The notes beneath the pieces were generated by a model, which saw only the letters and a list, made by a program, of their open reading frames with translations, had not been told where the DNA came from and ran no database searches. Shown piece by piece: positions 1-7,315 of a DNA stretch of 8,954 bases (its first letter is position 1; each line of letters begins with the position of its first letter). Source of the DNA: Alistipes sp. (GTDB lineage: Bacteria; Bacteroidota; Bacteroidia; Bacteroidales; Rikenellaceae); NCBI GenBank assembly GCA_017380955.1, contig JAFOCZ010000003.1, positions 1 through 8,954 on the forward strand, written 5' to 3'. A program made the position numbers and the translations under genes.

Positions 1-1277
1 CCATAACGGTTGAACGCTGCCTCGTCCAATGCCTCCTGCGCTGATGGGTGCGCTACAGAGATGATGAGACGTGCACGCTCCTGAAGGCTCTTGCCGTAGA
101 GGTCTACAGCACCATTCTCAGTTACAAACCAGTGGATGTGGTTACGTGTGGTAACAACACCAGCACCCTCGGTGAGAACGTCAGAGATCTTTGACACACC
201 CTTGGTGGTGATAGATGGCATAGCGATGATAGCCTTACCACCCTTAGAGAGTGAAGCACCATAGATGAAGTCTACCTGACCACCTACGCCAGAGTAGAAC
301 TTACGACCGAGAGAGTCGGCACATACCTGACCTGTGATATCTACCTGGAGGGCAGAGTTGATGGCAGTAACCTTGTCGTTCTTAGCGATTACGAATGGGT
401 CGTTGGTGTAGCCTACGTCCATCATAAGTACGCCAGGGTTGTCGTCGATGAAGTCATAAACCTTCTGAGAACCCATAAGGAATGTAGATACCATCTTACC
501 CTTATCGATATTCTTCAAAGCACCGTTGATAACGCCCTTCTCTACAAGTGGGAGTACGCCATCTGCGAACATCTCGGTGTGAACACCAAGATTCTTGTGG
601 TTGCCAAGTTGTGCGAGTACGGCGTTAGGAATAGCACCGATACCCATCTGAAGTGTAGCGCCATCCTCGATAAGACCAGCACAGAGGTTACCAATCTTTG
701 TCTCTACCTCGTTAGGTGCTGTGAAGTGTGCCTCCTCCAATGGCTGGTCATCCTCTACGAAGAAGTTGATGCGTGAGTGGTGAATCATAGCGTCACCGAA
801 AGAGCGTGGCACATACTTGTTAACTACAGCGATAACATAGTCTGCGCACTCTACAGCCGCGAGTGTAGCGTCTACAGATGTACCGAGAGATACGTAGCCG
901 TGCTTGTCAGGACGTGATACCTGAATCATAGCCACGTTACAAGGTACAGCACCCGAGCGATACAACTTCTGAGTCTCGCTGAGGAAGATTGGAATATAGT
1001 CAGCATAACCGCTCTGTGTCACCTTACGCACGTTGCCACCCACGAAGAATGAGTCGAGTTGGAATACACCCTCGAACTCTGGGTCTGCGTATGGTGCAGG
1101 GCCCTCGGTGTGAAGGTGGTGGATGTGTACATCCTTGAGTTCGCCTCTACGGCCACGCTCGCACATAGCCTTGATAAGGCACTGAGGTGCAGATGCTACT
1201 GAACTGAGGTGAATGTGATCACCTGACTTGATACACTTTACAGCCTCCTCGGCAGTCGTAAATTTAATGTTGCTCAT
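1..1277 (-). CDS. Acetyl-CoA hydrolase/transferase family protein, 4-hydroxybutyrate CoA-transferase-like (3' end cut by window edge)
   Basis: The reading frame opens at an ATG (complement of 1275-1277, protein start MSNIKFTTAEEA) and stays open for 425 codons to the left edge, with no stop in the window. Enzymes of this family move CoA between acyl-CoA esters and carboxylates such as acetate, butyrate or 4-hydroxybutyrate through a glutamyl-CoA thioester, in the cytoplasm. Visible marks are an N-terminal domain (about 1-190), a GIGAIPNAV stretch (212-220), an HTEMFADG motif whose E235 sits where the catalytic Glu of 4-hydroxybutyrate CoA-transferases is expected, and a C-terminal GVGGQVDF motif (330-337). 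Family members are about 430 residues, so only a few residues should be missing. The start lies 28 bp after the infB stop with no visible terminator, so co-transcription is likely. The leader is A-rich with no Shine-Dalgarno sequence. Family is confident; exact substrate (4-hydroxybutyrate, acetate/succinate or butyrate) cannot be told. Confidence 0.9.
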   Translation of the reverse strand, partial: MSNIKFTTAEEAVKCIKSGDHIHLSSVASAPQCLIKAMCERGRRGELKDVHIHHLHTEGPAPYADPEFEGVFQLDSFFVGGNVRKVTQSGYADYIPIFLSETQKLYRSGAVPCNVAMIQVSRPDKHGYVSLGTSVDATLAAVECADYVIAVVNKYVPRSFGDAMIHHSRINFFVEDDQPLEEAHFTAPNEVETKIGNLCAGLIEDGATLQMGIGAIPNAVLAQLGNHKNLGVHTEMFADGVLPLVEKGVINGALKNIDKGKMVSTFLMGSQKVYDFIDDNPGVLMMDVGYTNDPFVIAKNDKVTAINSALQVDITGQVCADSLGRKFYSGVGGQVDFIYGASLSKGGKAIIAMPSITTKGVSKISDVLTEGAGVVTTRNHIHWFVTENGAVDLYGKSLQERARLIISVAHPSAQEALDEAAFNRY

Positions 1278-1305
1278 TTGTTAAGTTTTATTTTAGGTTT
1301 GTTAT

Positions 1306-3975
1306 TTACTTTCTCTTTACCTCAACCTGCTCGTAACCCTCAATAATATCACCAACCTTGATATCGTTGTATGACTCGATGTTGAGACCGCAATCCTGAC
1401 CTACGGTAACCTCCTTCACGTCGTCCTTGAAGCGGCGGAGAGAGCCAAGTTTACCGGTGTAGATTACGATACCATCACGGATTACGCGGATAGGAGTGTT
1501 GCGCTGCATCTTACCCTCGCGGACGATACATCCGGCAACAGTACCCACCTTAGAGATCTTGAAGGTCTCCATAACCTCGGTAGAGCATACAATCTCCTCC
1601 TTCATAACTGGCTCGAGCATACCCTCGATAGCATCCTTGATCTCGTTGATAGCGTCGTAGATGATAGAGTAGAGGCGGATATCAATCTGCTCCTTCTCGG
1701 CAGCCTTACGTGCTGCGGCAGAAGGACGTACCTGGAAACCTACGATGATGGCGTTAGATGCTGCTGCGAGAAGTACGTCAGACTCAGAAATCTGACCTAC
1801 GGCAGAGTGGATAACGTTCACCTGTACAGTCTCCTTAGAGAGTTTGATAAGTGAGCCTGACATAGCCTCCACAGAGCCATCCACATCACCCTTAACGATG
1901 ATGTTGAGTTCCTTGAACGAGCCGATGGCGATACGGCGACCAATCTCGTCGAGGGTAACGTGCTTCTGTGTCATAATACCCTGCATACGCTGCAACTGCT
2001 CACGCTTGTTGGCAATCTCACGTGCCGAGCGGTCATCCTCCATAACGTTGAAGGTATCACCTGCCTGTGGTGCGCCGTTGAGACCAAGCACCTGAACAGG
2101 TGTTGATGGTCCTGCCTCGATAACCTTACGACCGTTCTCGTCGAACATAGCCTTCACACGACCTGTGTATGTACCCGAAAGGAGCACATCACCAACACGC
2201 AAAGTACCGTTCTGCACCATAATTGTTGCTACATAGCCACGACCCTTGTCGAGCATAGACTCTATGACAGCACCTGTAGCCTTGCGGTTAGGGTTAGCCT
2301 TGAGTTCGAGCACCTCAGCCTCGAGGAGCACCTTCTCAAGAAGTTTGTCGAGGTTGAGACCCTGCTTTGCAGAGACCTCCTGGCACTGATACTTACCACC
2401 CCAATCCTCCACAAGGATGTTCATCTGTGACAACTGCTCGCGGATGCGGTCGGCATTTGCCTGTGGCTTATCCATCTTGTTGATAGCGAATACCATAGGT
2501 ACACCTGCCGCAGATGCGTGGTTGATAGCCTCGATAGTCTGAGGCATCACGCTGTCGTCGGCAGCAACGATGATAATCGCCACGTCGGTCATCTTAGCAC
2601 CACGCGCACGCATAGCGGTGAAGGCCTCGTGACCTGGGGTATCGAGGAATGTAATCTTCTGGCCGTTGAGTTCTACGGAGTAAGCACCGATGTGCTGTGT
2701 GATACCACCAGCCTCGCCAGCCGTTACGTTTGTCTTACGGATGTTATCCAAAAGCGATGTCTTACCGTGGTCTACGTGTCCCATTACGGTTACGATAGGA
2801 GGACGTGCCATAAGTTCATCCTCGTTATCCACGTCGCTCTCGATAGCCTCCTGAATCTCTACAGATACAAACTCCACGGTGAAGCCAAACTCCTCGGCAA
2901 CAACCACCAAGGCCTCGGCGTCGAGACGCTGGTTGATAGATACCATAAGTCCGAGGTTCATACACGCCGAGATAACCTCCATTGGCGATACGCTCATCAT
3001 TGTAGCCAACTCACTCACGGTTACGAACTCCGTAACCTTGAGCACGCTGCGCTCCATCTCCTCGCGCTCGATCTCCTCATTCATTCGCTCACGAACCTCG
3101 TCGCGCTTCTCCTTACGATATTTTGCACCCTTAGACTTAGTACCCTTAGCAGTGAGACGTGCCAAGGTATCCTTTACCTGCTTTGATACCTCCTCGTCCG
3201 AAACCTCTGGACGTACTACAGGCTTAGGCTGCTGCTTCTGCTGTTTCTTCTGCTTCTTAGACTGTGGCTGCTGACCACCCTGCTGTGGCTGCTGCTGACC
3301 GCCCTTGTTGTTACCACCCTGCTGTGGCTTACCGGCATTCTTACCCTCCTTAGCGACATTCACCTTCTCCTTCTCGAGACGCTTGCGCTTGTGCTTGCCA
3401 CCAGGTACCATATTCGACACATCCATAGTACCCAAAATCTTTGGGCCGTCGAGTTGTGGTGCCTGAGGACGGTATACAGAGTTTGGCTTTGCCTCTGCTG
3501 GCTTCTCAGCCTTTGGCTCTGGCTTTGGCTGCTCTACTACACGCTCAGGCTTTGGCTCTGCCTTTGGCGCCTCCTGCTTAGGCTGCTCCACTACAGGCTC
3601 TGCCTTTGGTGCCTCAGCCTCTGGCTTTGGCTTCTTGCGACCCTTGGCGTCGAGGTCTATCTTGCCGAGAATCTTTGGGCCTCGGAACTCCTCCTTAGCC
3701 TCGTTGCCACCACGCTGCTCCTCCTCGTTCTCCTGTGCGATGCTCACGCTACCCTTCTGCTGGATGCGCTCACGCACTGCGTTACGCTCATTTCCCGACT
3801 GACGGTTGCGTCCAAACTCCTTCTCGAGTATGGCATATACATCCGATGACACTGGCGTAGTAGGCTGGCAGTCGCTCTGCAAACCCTTGCGCTGAAGGAA
3901 CTCAGCGAGAGTATTGAAACCTACCTTAAACTCCTTGGCCACCTGTATAAGCCTTATTTTCTTGCTATTATCCAT
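1306..3975 (-). CDS. infB: Translation initiation factor IF-2
   Basis: IF2 is the GTPase that brings fMet-tRNA to the 30S subunit and promotes 50S joining. The 889-residue protein has an N-terminal IF2_N-type helical domain (about 5-35), a long charged and low-complexity linker (about 60-300; Pro/Glu/Lys/Ala-rich at 113-165, Gln/Gly/Lys-rich at 217-251), a second IF2_N-like domain (about 313-370), then the G domain. GTPase motifs are G1 GHVDHGKT (399-406), G2 around GIT (424-426), G3 DTPGHE (445-450), G4 NKMD (499-502) and G5 SAK (535-537). Domains II, III and the initiator-tRNA-binding C-terminal domain follow to the end (VEVKRK). The phrase GPKILG occurs twice in the linker (99-104, 177-182). 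The start MDNSKKIRLIQVAKEF is backed by a strong Shine-Dalgarno match 7 nt upstream. It lies 31 bp after nusA, the conserved order. Confidence 0.98.
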   Translation of the reverse strand: MDNSKKIRLIQVAKEFKVGFNTLAEFLQRKGLQSDCQPTTPVSSDVYAILEKEFGRNRQSGNERNAVRERIQQKGSVSIAQENEEEQRGGNEAKEEFRGPKILGKIDLDAKGRKKPKPEAEAPKAEPVVEQPKQEAPKAEPKPERVVEQPKPEPKAEKPAEAKPNSVYRPQAPQLDGPKILGTMDVSNMVPGGKHKRKRLEKEKVNVAKEGKNAGKPQQGGNNKGGQQQPQQGGQQPQSKKQKKQQKQQPKPVVRPEVSDEEVSKQVKDTLARLTAKGTKSKGAKYRKEKRDEVRERMNEEIEREEMERSVLKVTEFVTVSELATMMSVSPMEVISACMNLGLMVSINQRLDAEALVVVAEEFGFTVEFVSVEIQEAIESDVDNEDELMARPPIVTVMGHVDHGKTSLLDNIRKTNVTAGEAGGITQHIGAYSVELNGQKITFLDTPGHEAFTAMRARGAKMTDVAIIIVAADDSVMPQTIEAINHASAAGVPMVFAINKMDKPQANADRIREQLSQMNILVEDWGGKYQCQEVSAKQGLNLDKLLEKVLLEAEVLELKANPNRKATGAVIESMLDKGRGYVATIMVQNGTLRVGDVLLSGTYTGRVKAMFDENGRKVIEAGPSTPVQVLGLNGAPQAGDTFNVMEDDRSAREIANKREQLQRMQGIMTQKHVTLDEIGRRIAIGSFKELNIIVKGDVDGSVEAMSGSLIKLSKETVQVNVIHSAVGQISESDVLLAAASNAIIVGFQVRPSAAARKAAEKEQIDIRLYSIIYDAINEIKDAIEGMLEPVMKEEIVCSTEVMETFKISKVGTVAGCIVREGKMQRNTPIRVIRDGIVIYTGKLGSLRRFKDDVKEVTVGQDCGLNIESYNDIKVGDIIEGYEQVEVKRK

Positions 3976-3982
3976 TCAATAT

Positions 3983-3989
3983 CTCCTTT
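3983..3989 (-). promoter_or_regulatory. Strong Shine-Dalgarno sequence for infB
   Basis: On the minus strand AAAGGAG stands 7 nt before the infB ATG, a near-perfect match to the anti-Shine-Dalgarno end of 16S rRNA. It is notable because the starts of rimP, nusA and the CoA-transferase gene in the same operon have A/T-rich leaders with no such motif, the usual state in Bacteroidota. It fixes the infB start. Confidence 0.8.
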
Positions 3990-4006
3990 CATTAATCGTT
4001 ATCAAC

Positions 4007-5236
4007 CTACTCGAACTCTGCCTTGAGGATAGACACCACGTGCTCTGCCTGCTCTACCTCGAGGTCGGCACGGTGTGCAATCTCCTCTACTGACAACTCC
4101 AATACGCTCTTTGCGGTGTCGCAACCAGCGTTCTTGAGAGCCTCAAGAATCCAACCCTCGATCTCGTCTGCGAACTCTGTGAGTGCTACATCCTCCTCCT
4201 CAATCTCGCGGTATACGTCGATGTCGTATCCTGTGAGCATCTTCGAGAGACGTATGTTCAAACCACCCTTACCAATTGCCAACGATACCTCCTCTGGCTT
4301 GAGGTGCACAGATGCTGTCTTACGCTCCTCGTCCACAACGATAGAAGATATCTTCGCAGGATTCAACGAGCGCTGGATGAACAACGAAGCGTTAGATGTG
4401 TAGTTCACCACGTCGATGTTCTCGTTACGCAACTCCTTTACGATGGTGTAGATACGTGAGCCCTTCATACCCACGCACGCTCCTACAGGGTCGATACGCT
4501 CGTCGTAAGACTCCACGGCAACCTTAGCACGCTCACCAGGGATACGTGCGATGCGCTTGATGGTGATAAGACCATCGAAAATCTCAGGTACCTCCTGCTC
4601 GAACAAACGCTCGAGGAACTGGTTGTCGGCACGTGAGAGGATGATGCGTGGCTGGTTGTTGTTCATCTCCACAGACTTCACGATAGCCTTGATAGCATCG
4701 CCCTTGCGGTAGAAGTCGTTAGGAATCTGCTCGCTCTTTGGCAATACGAGGTCGTTATCCTCGTCGTCACGTACCAAAACCTCCTTCTTCCACACCTGGT
4801 AAACCTCACCTGTGATAATCTCACCCACCTTCTCAGAGTACTTCTCGAAGAGCGTTGCCTTCTCGAGGTCGAGAATTCGTGATGCGAGGTTCTGGCGCAA
4901 TGACAACACCGCACGACGACCAAACTGTGTGATGTCGATCTGGTCGGTGTACTCATCGCCCAACTCATACGATGGGTCGATAGCCTTCACCTCCGAGAGA
5001 GCAATCTCGGTGTTCTCATCCTCCAACATCTCATCCTCTACCACAGTGCGGTTACGCCAAATCTCGAGGTCACCCTTCTCAGGGTTGATGATAACATCGA
5101 AATTCTCGTCGGTCTCGAACTGCTTCTGGAGTGCGTGACGGAACACATCCTCCAACACGCCAATGAGAGTAGCGTTGTCGATGTGCTTAAACTCCTTAAA
5201 CTCAGCAAAGTTGCTGATAAGATTAATGTACTTCAT
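4007..5236 (-). CDS. nusA: Transcription termination/antitermination factor NusA
   Basis: NusA binds RNA polymerase and nascent RNA, and modulates pausing, intrinsic and Rho-dependent termination, and antitermination. The 409-residue protein shows an N-terminal polymerase-binding domain (about 1-125), an S1 domain (about 135-203, GEIITGEVYQVWKKEVLV onward), KH1 with VGMKG (255-259) and KH2 with AIGKGGLNIRL (320-330). A short helical C-terminal segment (about 352-409) looks like a single helix-hairpin-helix unit. It lacks the two acidic repeat domains of the longer E. coli protein (495 residues), as is usual for many non-proteobacterial NusA. The start MKYINLISNFAEFKEFK is the first ATG; its leader is A-rich without a Shine-Dalgarno sequence. 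The gene lies between rimP and infB in the conserved order, but the gap on the rimP side is unusually long (344 bp). Confidence 0.97.
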   Translation of the reverse strand: MKYINLISNFAEFKEFKHIDNATLIGVLEDVFRHALQKQFETDENFDVIINPEKGDLEIWRNRTVVEDEMLEDENTEIALSEVKAIDPSYELGDEYTDQIDITQFGRRAVLSLRQNLASRILDLEKATLFEKYSEKVGEIITGEVYQVWKKEVLVRDDEDNDLVLPKSEQIPNDFYRKGDAIKAIVKSVEMNNNQPRIILSRADNQFLERLFEQEVPEIFDGLITIKRIARIPGERAKVAVESYDERIDPVGACVGMKGSRIYTIVKELRNENIDVVNYTSNASLFIQRSLNPAKISSIVVDEERKTASVHLKPEEVSLAIGKGGLNIRLSKMLTGYDIDVYREIEEEDVALTEFADEIEGWILEALKNAGCDTAKSVLELSVEEIAHRADLEVEQAEHVVSILKAEFE

Positions 5237-5396
5237 TTTTTGTGTTTATATTTTGTTTTAGTTATAATTCTTTTTTATGGGGCGGTTTAGCGCGGTTTTG
5301 GGGATTTATGGGGAGAGATAGGGAGTTATAGGAAAACCCTTTTAACCCATCGTAACTCATATTAACTCATACTATGACCACCTTCCCAAGCGCACT

Positions 5397-5471
5397 AATT
5401 TGTTGTCAGAAGGCTGCAGATACAACGCTCGGCACATCATCTCAACTGCCCCTACAATTTGTTGTTAGAAG
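5397..5471. repeat. Pair of 16-bp direct repeats, 59 bp apart
   Basis: AATTTGTTGTCAGAAG at 5397-5412 and AATTTGTTGTTAGAAG at 5456-5471 differ at one base. The first copy also has a short local inverted partner (GTTGT with ACAAC about 20 nt later). Such paired short repeats may bound a small inserted element or mark a duplicated piece of one; no function is assigned. Confidence 0.5.
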
Positions 5472-5482
5472 TGGTGAGGTTT

Positions 5483-5565
5483 GGCGATTTGTCGCAGAAT
5501 GAAAAAGCGGAGCATACATAGCGTATGTGAGCATTTTTCAGTCAAGCAAAGCGTCAAATATCGCC
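5483..5565. repeat. Nested palindromic REP/MITE-like element
   Basis: Three nested inverted repeats share one axis. The outer pair is GGCGAT (5483-5488) with ATCGCC (5560-5565). The middle pair is TGAAAAAGC (5500-5508) with GCATTTTTCA (5531-5540), pairing except for one bulged A. The inner pair is CATAC (5513-5517) with GTATG (5523-5527). The element starts 15 nt downstream of the rimP stop and would be transcribed as a long imperfect hairpin between rimP and nusA. The shape is that of dispersed palindromic elements in bacterial intergenic DNA. One copy only is visible here, so dispersal is inferred. No poly-U tract follows it on the minus strand, so a simple terminator is not supported. Confidence 0.55.
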
Positions 5566-5580
5566 GCTTATAACATCAAA

Positions 5581-6048
5581 TTACTTGAAGTCGAGGTATT
5601 CCTTGACGTACTTGATGTCCTCCCACTCATACTCCTTGGTAACTTCCACAGTCACCTTACGCTTCTTGCCCTCGACAACCTGCTTCTCCTCGTATGAGAG
5701 GATGATGCCCTTCTCTGTGGCGTCGTTAAGTTTCGCAAGAATCTTGATGCCATCCTTCAGGAGCACCTCCACAGAGTTTCCGAGAATCTTCTTATACTGG
5801 CGGAGGAGTCGGAGTTCCGAGCCTATGCCTGCTGAGGCTACCATAAGTGAGTAATCCTCAACCTCGCGGTCCAACTCTGCCTCTATAGCGCGGTTTAGCG
5901 CTGCGCAATCCTCCAACTTTACGGCGGTGTCGCTGTCTATGAGCAACTCGATGTCGCCCATAGGAGATGTTTTGCACTCGACAACGAACATATCTGTGTC
6001 GGCGAGAAACTTCTCAGCAATCTCTATAACGTGTTTAGCATCAATCAT
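5581..6048 (-). CDS. rimP: Ribosome maturation factor RimP
   Basis: RimP assists 30S subunit maturation in the cytoplasm. The 155-residue protein has the family's usual length and two parts: an N-terminal alpha/beta domain (about 1-80) and a C-terminal SH3-like beta domain (about 84-155, ending YVKEYLDFK). The signature region that in many RimP proteins reads near SPGLDRPL is here SAGIGSELR (72-80), preceded by EDYSLMVA, so the position is clear while the residues differ. The start MIDAKHVIEIAEKF is the first ATG; no Shine-Dalgarno sequence is seen (leader ends in GAAAGATAT). It is the first gene of the rimP-nusA-infB cluster, with a promoter about 90 bp upstream and a hairpin in the leader. 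Its place before nusA supports the call as much as the sequence does. Confidence 0.93.
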   Translation of the reverse strand: MIDAKHVIEIAEKFLADTDMFVVECKTSPMGDIELLIDSDTAVKLEDCAALNRAIEAELDREVEDYSLMVASAGIGSELRLLRQYKKILGNSVEVLLKDGIKILAKLNDATEKGIILSYEEKQVVEGKKRKVTVEVTKEYEWEDIKYVKEYLDFK

Positions 6049-6088
6049 ATATCTTTCAAAATTATATGTTTACGAAGTATTATTCTAC

Positions 6089-6120
6089 GAAAGAAGGGGA
6101 CTATTAGCCCCCTTACTTTC
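6089..6120 (-). promoter_or_regulatory. Strong hairpin in the rimP operon 5' leader
   Basis: In the transcribed strand AAGGGGGCT pairs with AGTCCCCTT over a 3-nt AAT loop (nine pairs, one G-U). The stem is extended by GAAAG pairing with CTTTC after a single bulged T, giving about 14 pairs. It lies between the predicted transcription start (about 6128) and the rimP ATG (6048). No U-tract follows, so it does not look like a complete terminator. It may stabilise the mRNA 5' end or serve as a regulatory leader; the sequence does not say which. Confidence 0.65.
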
Positions 6121-6134
6121 TCTCATTCACGCTA

Positions 6135-6164
6135 CAAAGGTAGCAATTTTTTTCGGTTTTCCAA
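6135..6164 (-). promoter_or_regulatory. Bacteroidota-type promoter for the rimP-nusA-infB operon
   Basis: On the minus strand TACCTTTG (6142 down to 6135) matches the Bacteroidota -7 consensus TAnnTTTG exactly. An upstream TTGG (6164 down to 6161), 18 nt away, fits a weak -33 TTTG element. Transcription would start near 6128-6131, giving a leader of about 80 nt before rimP. It sits in the 155-bp gap between the 361-residue gene and rimP, which otherwise holds only the leader hairpin and A/T-rich sequence. Confidence 0.8.
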
Positions 6165-6193
6165 TAATTTTTACCACTTTTCCATCTCATAAC

Positions 6194-6218
6194 GCCACAA
6201 TTTTCAGGATTTTGTGGC
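6194..6218 (-). repeat. Inverted repeat across the stop codon of the 361-residue gene
   Basis: GCCACAA (6194-6200) and TTGTGGC (6212-6218) form a perfect 7-bp inverted repeat with an 11-nt loop holding the TGA stop (6204-6206). It could slow 3' exonucleases or act in a weak termination signal, but no U-tract follows, so a terminator is not claimed. Confidence 0.35.
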
Positions 6219-7289
6219 ATCTCCGAAGAAGCGGTAGAGGTATCCCTGCTCGTAACTGTGGAATATACGATTATACATCTGCTCTATATACTCCTCGTGC
6301 TCGGGTGCGAGGCAGCAGAATTTATCTATGTAGATGGACTTTGGGATAACCTGGTGGTCGTCGTACTGCCCAAGTTGCAGATAACTAAGAAGCATCTCGC
6401 CAAGCATCAGTGTCGAGGATACGAGCACTGACTCGAGGGTGTCGTAGAGAAGTTTGTCAATCTCCTCGGCACTAAGTGTGGAGAGATATCTTTTGTTACC
6501 CTCGGCATCTGGGAACTGCAACTCTGGAGACCCTGCGACGGGGGCAATAAGTACGGTCTCATCGCTACTGGCGAAGAGGAGTCTGTAGAGCATATCCCAC
6601 ATCTCGGGGGTGTAGCCCTCCACCTCGGGGTGGTTATAGGGCACAGGGTCTATAAACTGCAGGTAGTAGCGATTTAGTGCCGACTCCTCGAGATGCTCAA
6701 AGACCTCGGCATTGCTGCGGAGGGTGACGTAACGCTCGGCATTATCTCTGATTTCGTGGAGGTAGCGCACCAGCCACACATCATCCTGTACAGACTCCTC
6801 ATCGTCGAAGTCCGCCAAACGTCGGTAGAGCATATCGGCCTTTGCGCCGCAGTCACCAACGCTTATAAGTTGCTGATATATAGGTGTTTCATCGTCGATG
6901 ACACCCACCTCCTCTATATCGCCGAGAATCAGGCTACGATAGCACGACATCTCGAGTATCGTGGCGGCGTGGAGACGCACCTTGTCGTATGCCCGGGGTG
7001 TAACCTTGTCAAGTATAATCTCACGATGCTGCATAGGTGTTGCAGCGGGGTCTACATCGACAACCTCCACATAGCAGAAGGAGAGCGAGAACTCCTCCTT
7101 ATCAACCGGTTTGTAGCCCATATCCAAGGTCATAGCGACCTCGTAGTAGCGCTCGTCGAAGGTCTTGTTGTAGGATATGAAGACTCGCGATTTGAGACAC
7201 GAGCGGTCTATATCTCCCGTATTTATAGCCAGCGAATTGAAACTGATGCCGATAATATATGAGTCTATAATTTTGTAATCCATAGTCAT
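6204..7289 (-). CDS. Uncharacterised 361-residue protein with a possible SecB-like N-terminal domain
   Basis: I do not recognise this as a named family. No signal peptide or membrane segment is evident, so it is probably cytoplasmic; it is acidic overall. Residues 4-125 alternate beta-strand-like stretches (YKIIDSYIIGISFNSL, then RYYEVAMTLDMGYK, then FSLSFCYVEVVDV) and end in a helix after VTPRAYDKVRLHAATI (96-111). That order and spacing recalls the SecB export-chaperone fold, where strands are followed by a helix after a FPYARE-like motif. Residues about 130-361 look mainly helical, with the pattern EEIDKLLYDTLESVL (275-289). The start is ambiguous between M1 (7289) and M3 (7283). It follows the ClpX-like gene by 26 bp, so the two are probably co-transcribed. 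The SecB resemblance is by eye and is inference; an adaptor role with the unfoldase would be a guess from position. Confidence 0.8.
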   Translation of the reverse strand: MTMDYKIIDSYIIGISFNSLAINTGDIDRSCLKSRVFISYNKTFDERYYEVAMTLDMGYKPVDKEEFSLSFCYVEVVDVDPAATPMQHREIILDKVTPRAYDKVRLHAATILEMSCYRSLILGDIEEVGVIDDETPIYQQLISVGDCGAKADMLYRRLADFDDEESVQDDVWLVRYLHEIRDNAERYVTLRSNAEVFEHLEESALNRYYLQFIDPVPYNHPEVEGYTPEMWDMLYRLLFASSDETVLIAPVAGSPELQFPDAEGNKRYLSTLSAEEIDKLLYDTLESVLVSSTLMLGEMLLSYLQLGQYDDHQVIPKSIYIDKFCCLAPEHEEYIEQMYNRIFHSYEQGYLYRFFGDATKS

Positions 7290-7315
7290 TCGATATAATG
7301 TTATACTACAATACG

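Larger units (their letters stand above)
5237..5580 (-). other. Long rimP-nusA intergenic region with repeats
   Basis: This 344-bp gap interrupts an operon whose genes are normally close. No open frame of coding character was found. Reading in the transcription direction from rimP it contains: a nested palindrome (5483-5565), a pair of 16-bp direct repeats (5456-5471, 5397-5412), a stretch with repeated ATGAGTTA-type units (about 5350-5373), a strongly C-rich tract on the sense strand (about 5277-5330), and an A/T-rich leader before nusA (5237-5276). I see no TAnnTTTG promoter on the minus strand here, so nusA probably depends on the promoter upstream of rimP, but a divergent promoter cannot be excluded. 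Confidence 0.7.

Noticed and set aside
2518..3186. Plus-strand open frame of 222 codons
   Set aside because: It lies antisense to the IF2 second N-domain and G domain, has no recognisable motif, and no promoter or ribosome-binding site was seen.
3391..3849. Plus-strand open frame of 152 codons, rich in Leu and Trp
   Set aside because: It is the antisense of the low-complexity Pro/Glu/Lys/Ala-rich IF2 linker; its composition follows from that repeat and it has no family resemblance.
5397..5471. Repeats considered as a CRISPR fragment
   Set aside because: Only two short copies with one mismatch, no regular third unit and no cas genes.
6089..6120. Hairpin considered as an intrinsic terminator
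   Set aside because: No run of T follows the stem on either strand in the right place, and on the minus strand it lies just after the rimP promoter.
6693..7262. Plus-strand open frame of 189 codons
   Set aside because: Antisense to the 361-residue gene; the minus-strand frame is longer, ends close to its neighbours and has ordered secondary-structure pattern.
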